Assembly (NCBI GenBank): GCA_947579665.1
Contig: OX388345.1
Span: forward strand, 70,795,454 to 70,859,453
Source of the DNA: Sympetrum striolatum
Taxonomy: Eukaryota; Arthropoda; Insecta; Odonata; Libellulidae
Length of the DNA: 64,000 nucleotides
Direction: 5' to 3'
The number at the start of each line of letters is the position of its first letter. The stretch's first letter is position 1. This document shows positions 9,651 to 21,720 of the stretch, piece by piece. A model generated the notes under the pieces. It did not search any database, was not told the origin of the DNA, and saw nothing but the letters and a program-made list of their open reading frames with translations. Position numbers and translations under genes: made by a program.

Positions 9651-12600
9651 GTGTCTGATTCATCTAAGCTGTGAACAAAACTATAGGGAGTTAATTTTCA
9701 CGCTATTGTTGAATTCTCGCTTAGTATTCTAAACAATTAGTTATCATTGTTAAACTCATTGTTGTTAATACTTAATTGTCAATATTTTAATTTTATAATT
9801 GATTAATATGTTATTCTTTCGTTAATAATCATCCAATGACCATTCAAACTTCTTGTTTCGTTAAAAACCAGTCCACAAGCATTCATATTCTTTCCAGTTG
9901 CGTACCTAAATTGCATATACGCTAAAATTTAATTTACTTGTTCATTGTTTGTGTATTGTTTAGTCTCTCTTAGTTTCTCAATACAATTAGCCAGGTTTAA
10001 GTAATTCCTTGTGTTACCTAATTGTTAATCCTATGTAAAACTGATTAATAAGGTATTGTTTCGTTATTTATATCTCAATAGTAAATACATCTCAAGAGTA
10101 TTTTCTTCGTATTATGTTTGTTTGTTTACTTTAATCATAAACACGCAACATCTCGCAATAATTTAACTTAGTATAACGTGAGCCTATTTACAATGGGTAA
10201 CTATGGAAAGTAATTCCCTTTCCATTAATGTAACTGCTAGCATATTCCATCCCTTACCAACTGAACTGGTTTGTAAAGCTAAAGGTGAATACATTTGCAC
10301 AAATTAGAATATCGATTTGATTCAATTTCATGAGCAGCACATTTCAAACAGGCTTTACCTTACAAGAAATACGAAATGGAACTCATCTGTTATAAGTGAA
10401 ATATATCTATGATTCGCATCGGAAAAACTCCGTACAACTCGCTCGGGAACAGTTTTGTAGTAATTGGAAGTCCTCGGCACATCTGCGGACGTCGTCGGAA
10501 AAAGCAGCCTTTTTCCTTTAAAGACGAGAGCCCCGGTTTTTGTAACCATTCTCAAGCGTTTTATAGTGTCGCACAAAGTGCGTGACTCGTTCGCAAGCAA
10601 TCCGCTTTTCCACTTTTATGCTTTTGGTTCAGGTTCTCGAGATGCTTCCGAAGGAATCGGGAGGAATACGCGGAGGTCATCTCATCATTTTGAGTGTACA
10701 AATAGGAGGAAAAGTGTTCGTGGAGGTCATCACTGTAGCCAATTCAAGATATATATGTGCGCCTTTGTTTTTATGAATCGGTTTTCCTAGAGCATGGAGA
10801 TCTCTAAACTTGTGTCGTAAAAATTCTTGGTAAGCGTTAGCGATGACATTGTATCCAACTTCAGAATTTGTATTAATTTCGGTCTAATTTTGTAGTTGTA
10901 TTCAATCAAATTAATGTGATTATACGTCTCGATAGTAGTAATTTGTAGTTTTCTTTCCATTGTGTTAATCTGAATTCATATATATCCATGTAAATGTAAG
11001 CTGTGTGAACTCTCAACGTCAGTAAAACAACATGTTAGATATTGTGTTGATCGTGATACGAACGTAGTTTATTCCGATTCACTATCCGAATCAACCTGAA
11101 AACCTCCTATGAGTTAAAACATTTTTTTTTTAATTGATGAAATTCTAATCCATAGATTTTAGAGAAATCTTACTCTCCTATATTCTTTACATAGATATAT
11201 ATTCTCAGCTATTCAAATCTCTTTAGAATGGTCTTAACTTAGGTAGATGTATTTTTAATTAATAAATTAGATTTTTTTAACAATTCAAAGTAGAAACAGA
11301 AATAACGAAAATTCTCAATACAACGTAGAATATCACCATATCTTTGGTATCAACTGGAATTTACGACATAAAGATTATTATTGAAATGTTGTGAGCTTTG
11401 GATGAAGTAAACACCCCAGTGCTTAAAATATTTTTATCGATTAATATCTCAAAAAATGTTTTTAAATGGCCAATGATAGAAGCCAATTCGATCTGTGAAA
11501 ATTTGTGCAACTGTATCAAATATTCTATCAGTCGAAATTCCGACATTTATTTTTATAACGGATTTTCAGCATCGTTTTTTTTTTGGGATGGAAGGTTAAA
11601 AGATCGATCTCCGAGAAATTCCTTGGCCTATGAGAATTTTCGCCCCCTGACCCTCTGTGAGGACCTCCCAAGATCATCTTGTGCAAGAAGTAATCTCTTC
11701 CCCAATCAGGGGGGGCGAGGCCCGATCTTATCGCAATTTTCTTCCTATCATCTTCTCCGTGGTGTCCTTCCTCCTTCCTGAAGATCCCCTTATTGATTTT
11801 GGAGATGAGAGAGTGTGATAGCCCAGCCTCCGGCGCCTAAGAGAGGTCCATGCCTAATCTTCAATTTTAGGAAACTGTCCCAAGAGTTTCGTCCCTCTCT
11901 CCCACGTACCGTTAGTAGAAAACGGTTTTTACAGAAATTGTGTGTTTTAAACTCCCGTTAAGACAATCAGTTAATATCACTGTTGTTTAGGGTGTTTTCC
12001 TCCCAATCCGTTTCTTTATTGCGACGCATTTTCCTGTGTTTTCATGTACGAAATATCCCTTTTTAACATTTTGGGAAGATGATGCTATTTATGGACTAAT
12101 TTATTTTTTTGCCGATCAATTCTGGAAATTGTTTCTTTTCCGGGGACAGTTATATTTTTTGGTTTTATTGAGGTAGAATTGGAAAACATTTCTGTGAATT
12201 TTATCTTGTTTTTATTTATTATGTTGCGGGCCCGTCGATGCTGTTAGGATATTATGAAATTATTTCTCAGAGTATAAAGCATTTTTTTCAGTTATTTCAA
12301 TATGTTGCTGTCACTATTAATTACTCCTCTGAGAGGAGATTATCTCAAAAGAGGGCTTGTAATCAGGTGTACCGCATTATCTCAGAAGATTCCATTTCTT
12401 ATCATTTCATTCAGTGGAATTTCGTGAATAGAGACTCAGTTTTTTATTCTGATTTTGTTGTATATCTCTTCTTTGTTATATATCTAGATACATATTAATA
12501 TAATAAGCTCTTTTTTAGAAGTCTTGAAGAACGAACATTTGTCTCGGTTATAACCTTGGTGCTGGTGATGTGAAAGTCAATTGGTTACGAGTGATGGCGA

Positions 12601-12660
12601 ATAAGACATTCACTGTGATCTCTCCATATCATATACTGAGTAATAATATGTCAATTATAA
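9650..12660. other. Gene-free AT-rich stretch
   Basis: Three kilobases of AT-rich DNA. Slightly more GC-balanced patches lie at about 10430-10720 and 11590-11900, with frames up to 127 codons that are not recognisable. The small palindrome CTCCTC-TGA-GAGGAG sits near 12325-12340. I see no RNA gene, no array and no clear mobile element. Confidence 0.5.
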
Positions 12661-12669
12661 TACAATTAT

Positions 12670-12860
12670 AATGCTTCTCGTCTATAACTCGTTCCATTCT
12701 ATATTACTAAATTCCACTTCCACTAAATAATTCTTTACCAGAGAGTAAAGCAAGTGCAACTACCTCATTCCTAATCTTACCTATTACGCCTCATTCCTCA
12801 CTCAAAGCCGTTGTAGCTAATATTTGAATGGTCTTGACTTAGTCTTGGCTGGTCTTTTCT
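12670..12860 (+). mobile_element. Dispersed repeat family A, diverged copy
   Basis: Shares the ordered blocks of family A: a TGCTTC segment, GTTCC, GAG-AAAGCAA-TG-CAACTACCTCA-TCCT, then CCTCATTCC and a GTCTTG/GGTCT-rich end. The best copy is at 45976-46310. Family A occurs about eight times in the window in both orientations with no protein-coding potential, as expected for a SINE or another short non-autonomous element. Whether it is tRNA-derived is not shown. Confidence 0.5.
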
Positions 12861-13029
12861 TACAATCCTTAGAACTGAAAATTTTTGTGGTATTAATAAC
12901 GATAGAATGGTTGTATAGTACTGTTTAAATACAAAGTACATGAATAATTGTACCAAAAGGCGACTAGTACTTAGATATGCTATTTGTGTGTATTAATAAC
13001 GCAGTTTCTGGTACATATCCGAAGGTTTC

Positions 13030-13640
13030 ATTGGAATGTGGTCTGTTAGCAAAATAGTTCTGGCATCGAAGTGTTCGTACCACATCCTGTTTTCCCCCCA
13101 CATGATCATTCATAGGGTTATAGCATCAGTGATGATATTGACAATGCCACCCCCACAAGGCGGGAACCTCAAGGTCAAGTGGGCCCCTCAGTTCCCCGCT
13201 AATAAAGAGGAAAGGGTTACGTAACTTCAACTTATTTCAATTTTCAAAGTGTATATTTTTCATCGGCAATCTCCGCGTAGCTCATCAGAGGTCACGTGGT
13301 TAGTAGTATCGCCTCTTCTCAACCGGTTGCCATTAAATTGCCCATCGATCCAGAGGATCACAAGAGCGGTCCATCCTAGAGCCACTCTACGTGTTTTGCA
13401 TCATAAGCGTTCTCTTAATCGCGATGGCCTACATAAACAGGTGAATTAATGTCTCCACCCCGATCGCCGCCAGTGGAAAGTGCCCCCGTGAAACATTGCC
13501 GCGTTCATGGCGGAAAGTCGTGGATGAAATTTGTAAACTGCTGCAGATGGATTTTGTCGGATATAATGGGAAGGTTAAGTAGCTCAAAAACCTAGATATC
13601 ATTACTGTTTTCCTTAATGACTTGTGATAATGGCGTGTCA
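13030..13640. other. GC-raised block, no recognisable gene
   Basis: CpG-containing island between AT-rich flanks. Frames of 62, 66 and (minus) 70 codons are present without domains. One AACCGGTT octamer occurs at 13321-13328, outside the cluster near 32 kb. Function unknown. Confidence 0.3.
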
Positions 13641-14640
13641 AGATATTATATTATTAAATTCACTTAAAGACATGCTCTCTATAATTTGCGTTTTGAGGTT
13701 TATTGGTTGAGTTTCGGATAGTGCTTTGTCAACATTCAAAAATTTTGATTGTATCAATTTTGTGGGATTGTGGAATTTATTAATATCTCGATAGTCTGTT
13801 TGGGATAAGCTTCGAACGACACGTCTCGTGGTAGGTGCACGAATGTTAGGAAATCTATTTACGTTAGTTTTTGTTATTGTATTAATTTCCCGTGACTTCT
13901 GTTATGGAATAATTCGTTGGTCAATGCATCAAACAAATGTTTATATGTTTTTTTTTCATAGGTGTCGTTCTTCTCTGTTTCAAAATCTGTAAATTCAATT
14001 TTAGGACGTCCACCATGTAAATTATTTGAACCTGGAAATTTGACAAATATGTATTCAGGTATTTGATCAATAACACATGGCCCGTAACCATACTAGAAAA
14101 AAGAATTAAGTATACAGAGGAGCTAATGGAGTTCTCGGGCAATTCATAACACGCGTTTATATTCTTTGTCTCTTAGTTGTACTACTTCCAAAAAATGGAG
14201 AAAGAATGAGCAAACCAGTTATCAATTGGTAAAATCGGATAAGGTTTCCTATTATTCGTAAGCCACGCCATACCAAAGGAAAACATGTTTACTAGCTCTG
14301 TTATCCATTTAAAACTCCTTCACTTTCTTTGAAATGATATGGAATACCTTCTCTTTAAAAGAGACCTTGCTAACGCCATTGTTTTCGTTGTTTTCCATAT
14401 CCTATTTCGCCATAAGATTTAAGTTGAACTGTCTGGACAGTTGAGGACCATCGGAAGAATATAGTCCTACTTGAAGAGTCGCTAGAAAATCAGTAGACCG
14501 CACCTCAAATATTGTTTGAGTTCTCCACGAATATTCAACTCTTTGTATTTCGTTCCTCTCGCCCTCTTTAGCGAATTCCATCGAGCTAACTTTTTTTCGG
14601 GTCAATAACTTTCTCTCCAAACACGCTGCAGGTTGTTGTC
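13640..14640. other. Gene-free stretch
   Basis: AT-rich with frames no longer than 73 codons. No repeats, RNA genes or other structure noticed. Confidence 0.5.
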
Positions 14641-14649
14641 TGCCGATGA

Positions 14650-14990
14650 TTTGTCACAAGTGCTGTGGGTCATTTGTCTACCTACATCAGGGAACGGGTT
14701 CGTAAGTCACCGGACCCCCTGCTGGAACCGTACTCCAGGAGTATATCAGGGCCAAGTGATGGACCATTTGCACATCCAGGCTCCGTAATTTCAGGAGCGT
14801 TGCATAGCCCATCAATGCGCTTTATTAGCCATGTCATAGTGCCACCAAATTGCCGCATTCATGGGCGTGAGGCACATTTCTCAAACCTAGGTGGTCGACT
14901 ATCCGTCAGATCGTTGAACATTGTTAGTGTCACCAGTATGGAGGTATATTTAAACACATCAAATCGGAAAATTCGTATAAAATTTTAACA
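14650..14990. other. GC-balanced segment open in two directions
   Basis: A 107-codon + frame (first codon GTG, so not a normal eukaryotic start) and an uninterrupted minus frame of more than 50 codons cover about 14676-14850. The composition is more balanced than the surroundings and resembles an eroded coding fragment, but no conserved motif is visible. It could be a transposon remnant or chance. Confidence 0.2.
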
Positions 14991-15193
14991 AGTCTTTATA
15001 ATGGAAGGACAAGACAAGGATGTTAGAAGGATATTTCTAAGGAAAAATGCTCCAAATCTGTAAAATTGAACTATATTTACGGCTTTAGGGTTCCTTTGTT
15101 AGTCTTTATGAGTTATATAGATTAATAATCATTCATTTTTTAAACTTAAGTATGCTTCATTGCAGTGGATGTTCAACAGATCCCAGTCTACGA

Positions 15194-15274
15194 TCAACTT
15201 GAGTGGTCGACTTGTGTCGACTACTCAAGTTGGTAAATTCAAAACATGACTATTAGTCATGTTTTGAATTTATC
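15194..15274. repeat. Two adjacent long hairpins
   Basis: Hairpin 1: arms 15195-15211 and 15216-15232, 17 bases with one G.T-type mismatch, loop of 4. Hairpin 2: arms 15234-15251 and 15255-15272, 18 bases fully complementary, loop of 3. They abut with a single base between them. Such perfect stems side by side are far from the decayed repeats elsewhere in the window. Options are the end of a foldback or miniature inverted-repeat element, a structured RNA, or a recent palindrome-generating event. No coding frame covers them. Confidence 0.75.
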
Positions 15275-15279
15275 TTCGG

Positions 15280-16790
15280 TTCATTTCATAAGGCGCAAAT
15301 ATACCATGGAACTCCATTTCCCTTTAATAAAACTCGCCATTTATAACCAATTAAACCGTGCGCTATTAATTGGCTAACCAAAATAAATTGAGCAAACTCG
15401 CTATATTTTTTATCAATGGATTAGTATTCAAATACGTAGACGGCCTATCATCAAGAAATCAATGGATATCCATGGAAAGGACCGAATCAATCACAGCCAT
15501 AACAGGGTAACAATCTAGAAATATTTTTCCGCTATTTTTTCAACCAATATGCTCTTCAACTGAATTAAATCACTTAATCTTTGTAATCTTTTAGCTTAAG
15601 TCCTTGAAAGAAAGAGATTGCAATGATATAGGAAGACTCTCTGACTAATCAAATGTTTTCCTCAGTTCGTAATACTCGGAAGAATTTTTTCCTTGATTAT
15701 TACAGAAAGATCCGAAGTTATAAATCAGCTTTCTAGTTGGATAATTCTTATTAATTGCCATAAGAAAGTGAATTACGCATCTGGTTCTCGATTCGAAGTT
15801 CTTTAGGTAACTTAAATCGACTGTGATAATTACGGATTGTTAATTTTGATGAAGAGGCTTTACGGATTTCGTAACGGTTTGAGATTAATTTCAATTTCCC
15901 TTAATTCGATCTTCCCTGTATCTTTTCGGTCCCTTGTGATTCAATTGTCGACGGTAGTCTCGAAGCAGGTGCTTATTCTTTTATTCTCTCATTCTTTCAA
16001 TTAGCCCTTATTTTTCCTTCTTGTTGTCAGTCTCCGCTGAGTCGGCGTAAACTAACCCTTTCCTTTTTCGTCTACGATAATAGCTAACTCCTTTTAATTT
16101 CTCACAAAGACGTAAAAAAAAACTTTTGTCGCCTAGAGCAGAATAGCATCTGCTACTCCTAAATAATTGAGTGCAATATAAACTTTCTGTTAAAAAAAAT
16201 AACCAAACGAAGGAAATAGGTTATTTTAGAGTGTTTCTGTAGAAATTTTGAAATTCTATTTGCTATTTTTACCGAAGACCAATCATTTTCTTTCTCTTTC
16301 ATATTAAATTCAGCAAAAATAGAAAAATTTAAGGCAAAAAAAATTACGAGAATACTCAAGACAAGTAAATACGATTCATCAAAATCTAAACCTTCAATTA
16401 AATAACTTTCTGCGCCCCCTTGAGAATTGACTGCTTGAGCTAGTACCCTTATCCTCCATCCGCTCTAAGGTTTCCATTATATTTGTTTATTATTTGTAAA
16501 TATATTTATTTTATTATTTGTAATATATAAATAATTTATTTGTGTATACTTTTATAATGTTTTATTTTATGGTTTTATGCAAATAATTTCTATTTTTAAT
16601 CGCATATTTTTTACGGAAAGAATCTTAAAGTTTTGGTTGTTCTCTATTCTATATAATAATAAATCGAACTCTTCTACGACCTTTACGACAGAATATTTTT
16701 GATACATTACTTATCTCCTAATATTTTAAAATCTATTTAATAATCTTAAATACCTCAATGATCTTTGACTGTGTATGTTTTTCCGAATGG
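15280..16790. other. Gene-free AT-rich stretch
   Basis: No supportable gene; the longest frame has 66 codons. 16480-16560 is almost pure A+T built from irregular TTTATTATTTGTAA-like units, a low-complexity segment. Confidence 0.5.
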
Positions 16791-16799
16791 TTTTAAGAA

Positions 16800-17440
16800 G
16801 GACCAGTTAGGTTACTTTTTCTCTGTATTCTTTTGTGTTTTGCGCTGCCTGTGTGTTCGCGCTTTTCGACGTTCTTTTCCTCTGTGAGGAGGTGGCTCCT
16901 CTGACGTCCACTGTTTTTCCATTCCAAACCTTTTTCTGCCCCCGAAGCTCTCCTTTTTCATTGGCTCTTCCCCGTAACTCGTCGGAATTCCCGAGAACGC
17001 AGTAGAGGAAAAAGATTGCCCGCCTCAGTCGAGCGATCTCGGTAATCATGGGCATAACATCCTCGGCGTTCTTCCCGGAGCGATTCTGTTAAACCGCGGT
17101 TATCGGCAGTGGGAGAAGTAGGTTGAGATTATAGTCGGACGGTGCGGGGGTCAAGATCGGCCCCGTCCTGAGGGCATCGCCCTGGTCCGTCGCCTTGACT
17201 GCCCAGGACGGTGTTGATGGGCGGTGTGGCAACTCGTTCGCACGAGTTTTCCTCAAAGCGCTCTTTGAGGATCACGCATCGCATGTTTTCCTCTCTCTTG
17301 GGTTTCTTCTGCGTTTGTTCCTCAGTCGTTTTCATAAGGAATACGCTCCTAATGGAAGATTTATAGGTTTTCTCGATCGCGTGTCGATTTTGCGTTTGAA
17401 GAAAGTTCATACGTCCGCAAGTTTGCTCTCGTTGAGATGA
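16800..17440. promoter_or_regulatory. CpG-rich block with two mini-hairpins
   Basis: GC-raised island. AACTCGT (17231-17237) pairs with ACGAGTT (17242-17248) across a TCGC loop, and CCTCAAAG (17251-17258) pairs with CTTTGAGG (17263-17270) across CGCT. These are two perfect tetraloop hairpins two bases apart. Frames of 81-93 codons on both strands overlap and are unrecognised. A structured leader or a regulatory block is possible; neither is shown. Confidence 0.3.
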
Positions 17441-18600
17441 CAGAAATCCGTAATTATGCTAGGACATGCATATTTGATTGGAGAATGTCATTATAACAAT
17501 TTTTGTTCGTTTCCAAGGATATTACGACTGTTTCCTCCACGATAATATCTCGGTTTATCCTATTGCCTGTTAATTTCCCACGTTGCGTTAGATTTGGTGT
17601 TACTGCTAATTGACCGCAATTCTATCATTTCAGCATCTTACTTGTGCCATTTATTAGAAGTAGCTTATGAAAAAAATTGGCTTCCTCACCTCAAGTCATC
17701 TCTTGTAGAATCTTAGTTGACCAGCACGCGGGCATTTGTTTAAATGTAATTTTCTTGTTATGTTTTTTTATAGAATATTCCAGACGACATAGTCAGAATT
17801 ACCTTTTTAGGTCCAATGATTTAGGTATGCATCTTACTCCCTATGATGGTAATTCAGTTGACCATTCTGTTTTTCATGACTCTTTACTTACTCAGTTTAA
17901 AATAAAACATTATCGCTATGCGGAGGTTTGACAAAGAATGAAGTAAGCATTTGGACAATATCTGGTATCTTCCAAAGATAGGTGTCTCATATATCTAGAA
18001 AGATAAAAGCGAAACTGATGATGTCAGTTACTTCTTGTTGACAAAGCATTTTTCCGCAGAATCTGCGAGATCCTTAAGATGTTGTCGAGGTAGAATTATT
18101 TATGATTCTTATACTGTATTTGATTTTTCCGTGGACATAAAGCTACATTTTTCTTATGGTGGTCGCAATTATTGCTGCGATCAGCCTATTATATATGTTC
18201 AGAAATCTCATAATGGCACTAGTTCGAATTGTGACTTTGTATTATTCATACATTCAAATCTTTCCCATAGAGTGGCACTTTCAAAGATATTCGCAATCTC
18301 AAATTTTCGTTTTTGTCTAAATCTCCGATATTTTTTATGAGGACCGAAGGATAATATATTATTATACATACATATCACTGCAAGTGGGCGCAGGACCTGG
18401 TGGCAGTGATACACATGTTCTCTCTTTTACTTAGCAATATCGCGAATCGATGTAGCGGTTCTAATTCTTGTATTAACTTTCGTGTTTTCCACAAGCCTGG
18501 GGCTTCTGTCCCGACATGGATTTACTCTATCACAAACTTTAATATTTTTCCCCTTAAAACTATTATAATTTCAATGAGATTCAATCGAGGATAATATTCC
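17440..18600. other. Gene-free stretch
   Basis: AT-rich. Frames of 84, 101 and 64 codons are not recognisable and have no exon-like boundaries. No repeat noticed. Confidence 0.45.
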
Positions 18601-19200
18601 AAATTATTCCTTTGGCGGCATCCTTAAAAAAATTAAAAAACCATTCCAGAAGCGCTTTATACGCAGCCGTACGCACAGCTGACGTTTTACGCAGCCCTCA
18701 AGTTTATGCTTCCTCTGAATCACAAAGATCTCGCAGTTTGCGGGACTAACGAAACGAATAATAAAAATCGAGCGCAAATTGCTGCTTCTTTTTTTGTGCG
18801 CAATCAAGCTCTCGATCGACGCCATGCGCACGAGGAAAAAAATTGAAACCCGCAGAGCAACGCGTGGAATGAAGACCATAAAAACGTTTGGCGTCGCTAA
18901 TATACCGTTTTTTATAAAAAAAAAGACGTCCGCATCCGCGGAATAAAACCGCCGCCGTTTAAGCGCCGGAGTCGACTTTCCTCCGGAGAGATCGCTTCCA
19001 TGAGTGAGGAAATGCCGAAGTTGCGAAAGGGAATTGATTGTTTTGAGGAGAAGCGCTAATACATGTGTTTGCCTCGACTCGAAGTCGATTTTACTTGTTA
19101 TTAGCCAACCTTCTGGATTCAGCCGGTGGCTGATTATCGAGATGTTTAGTCGGAAAGAGCTGCACGGTCCGAAGAATGATTTGCGTATCGTGTGAGGTTT
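18600..19200. other. CpG-rich block, no recognisable gene
   Basis: CpG-dense sequence, most marked at 18640-19010. A minus-strand 91-codon frame and a + strand 63-codon frame carry no domain. Similar in size and composition to the blocks at 6.4, 8.3 and 21.4 kb. Confidence 0.3.
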
Positions 19201-19284
19201 CGAAATTTCCCATCATTCGTCGTTTTTCAATCTATTAATGATTTAATTCAATTTATTACGATCAGATTAGTTTAGCAGGTATAG

Positions 19285-19319
19285 TTTCTGAGATAATAAT
19301 AATAATAATAATTTCTGAG
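19285..19319. repeat. (TAA)n microsatellite between direct repeats
   Basis: About 19 bases of uninterrupted ATA/TAA repeat lie between two identical 8-base direct repeats, TTTCTGAG at 19285-19292 and 19312-19319. The arrangement resembles a target-site duplication around a retroposon that consists only of its tail, but an 8-base match beside a microsatellite may be chance. Confidence 0.55.
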
Positions 19320-19930
19320 CCTATTACGTAAAATTATTTCAAATAAATACATTTTTTCTCATTTAATAATTGGATTATTCTGGAGGGTTGAGCGGTAGTG
19401 TGCTTCTATGGATCTTTCGTAGAATTGACATGTATGAAATATGGTAATGACAATGTTAATTATTGGAAGTAAATATATTATCTTCAGCGTCTTAATGACC
19501 TAAATCCGTCCTTGTTTATATAAACCTGAGTTTTGGTTTCAGTATAAAATACGATATTAATAATTGATGCATCATAACTTGATGTTTAACTCCTGGTACG
19601 TAGAGTATAACACAGATTTTAAATGTACTTTTAAGCCACGTTTCAAAATTTTTTTTGTAGTGTAGTTAAGTTAGGTAAAATACAAATTGAGGAGCTAACG
19701 ACTTTCTGTTTACGGAAGCAATTATTTAACTTTTTAATGTCAATAAACATCTATTACCAAGACAGTATTAATATTGCTCTTATCAACTTGGATTACCAAC
19801 CTTTAAAAGTGAATATTTTTTGCGAATATAAGGTTTATATTCGATGCCTTTACGATGTTATTATAGGCAGTTATTAAAATTTAGTCGTAGTTCTGACTTT
19901 TTCAAAATTCGTCATCCTTTTAGAGAGATT
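19320..19930. other. Gene-free AT-rich stretch
   Basis: No gene and no structure noticed. Confidence 0.45.
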
Positions 19931-20450
19931 CCCAGAAGAGGGAGTGGAGAGAGATAGTGGGAGGAAGAGAAAGGCGAGGTTGGCATTTTGAGCGACTAGC
20001 CTCAGCTAGAACACGGTTGACATCTCCATTGTCGGGGCGACCAGCTTGTATTGGGAGGTTCAGGGGTAAAATGTCGCTTTCCTGGGGTGTGTTGAGCGTT
20101 GTCTATGTCGCAGGAACAAGGATAAACATAGCGGTCTCCATGGTTTTCTTTTTTGCCGAAATTCCTCCGGACACCGCAAACAAGATGGGGAAAGGAGGCC
20201 AACGTGGCCGGTTTTTGTCCCTGTTTTTTTCGGTACAGGTCTGTCAACCCGGCCCTTGCTCTGTTCCATTATGCCTCGCTGTCCGGTCTATTTGTTATCA
20301 AACATCATCGTCCTTGTTTCTGATTTTTAGTTTTTCGGTTTTATTCCTCAAATCCCTCTCATACAATGATCTGGAAACCTTTATAGATCGATACTTGACC
20401 TTTCAACAATTTACAGCTCATTTCCAAAGATCCTCTTAATTATTTTCCTA
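19930..20450. other. GC-raised block with unrecognised open frame
   Basis: A + frame of 160 codons (19957-20439) begins at GTG, not ATG; two minus frames (81 and 69 codons) overlap it. The predicted peptide has a hydrophobic C-terminal part rich in Phe/Leu/Ser from T-rich DNA. No domain recognised. I consider it non-coding unless homology says otherwise. Confidence 0.25.
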
Positions 20451-21010
20451 AATCGTTCCCATTTTAGAGAAGGAAATGTTGTAGAGAATTAAATGTCACA
20501 TTTATTATGATTCGACAAAAATTATTAATCTGTATTAATCTTAACTTATTCAAAGTTCGTAATTCCAAATTTTTCGAATAGTGACTTACTGATTTGTTGA
20601 ATAACTGACAAGCCTTCTTTTAACCATAAACGTGCAGGTTTTCTACCTCTAGTCTTGACAAACATTCACACATAGATGATACATCGTTTTGCTTGACCAG
20701 TACGCATATTTGTGCCGCACAGGTTAGCGTGTATACAATAGTACTAATACTGTATATACTGCACAAACTACAAAATACTATAACACTAGTGTATCTACAA
20801 AATATACTAATTACATTTTAAAAAATGTTGTATGTAATACACATGCTAAATAAACAAACAGTATTTATGTACTTCGAATTAAACTAAGCCACTGAAAATT
20901 AAACCCAGCTGTACATTGTCATCAATTATGTGAAAGCTCCCTCTTGCACGAGAAAGATCTCATTCATTTACAAATTCATCCGCATAATCCATCACATCTG
21001 CTCGCTGTTC
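20450..21010. other. Gene-free AT-rich stretch
   Basis: No gene or repeat noticed. Confidence 0.45.
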
Positions 21011-21019
21011 ATTTGAATA

Positions 21020-21720
21020 CGCACGCTTAAAGATACGCTACGGTCCGTAATGGGCGTAAGCAGTAGTAGAAGACTGGCTTAACTAAGCCGCCCTCATATA
21101 TTTCAAGGACTGAATACAAAGCAGCCTGTTTAGAAAGCAGACGTTGAGAGATCACTTCTTCCTCGCCAATAATTTTCAGTTTTTCGCCTCGTGCAGCCCG
21201 AAGCGTGCCATGCACTCTTCAGGTCTTTCCTTCTCTTCGTAATTTTTGTAATTGCGAGGAATTAAACGCACGGAAAGTAAGAAGGCGTGTTTTGCGCCGA
21301 GAACGCAATGTCAGGACGTCAAAACGGAGCGTGTCCTGTCCGGCTTCGGACACCCAGAGGAGTTGCAAGGTCGAGGGAAATTGGGAGCGAAAAGCAGTTC
21401 GTTTTCGATCATAGGCGACGGAAACCCGTCCTTACAAAACCGCCTCCGGAAGGTAAACCCGCCGATCGGTAATTGCCCTCTTGCTAATGGTTCTCAAATC
21501 GATTCCCAGACCTCTCATTCCGACACCGAACGGCCTCTCCCGCCCCTCTCATTATCCCCGTGTTATGACGACGGTGCTTTCGAGGATGACGTAACAGAAG
21601 GCTCGAATTCGCGGAACGCATTGCGTTTCTTTTTTGTTTTATCGAGATGAAAGTTCGCCCGAGGAATTCTCTCTCCGGGTCTCTTAAACTGCGGGCCATC
21701 TGCCGGTTTCTTTTTAAATT
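21020..21720. other. CpG-rich block, no recognisable gene
   Basis: About 700 bases of GC-raised, CpG-rich DNA with overlapping frames in several phases (up to 132 codons) and on both strands. Because many frames are open at once, composition is the likely cause. It is one of the larger candidate regulatory or conserved blocks in the window. Confidence 0.3.
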
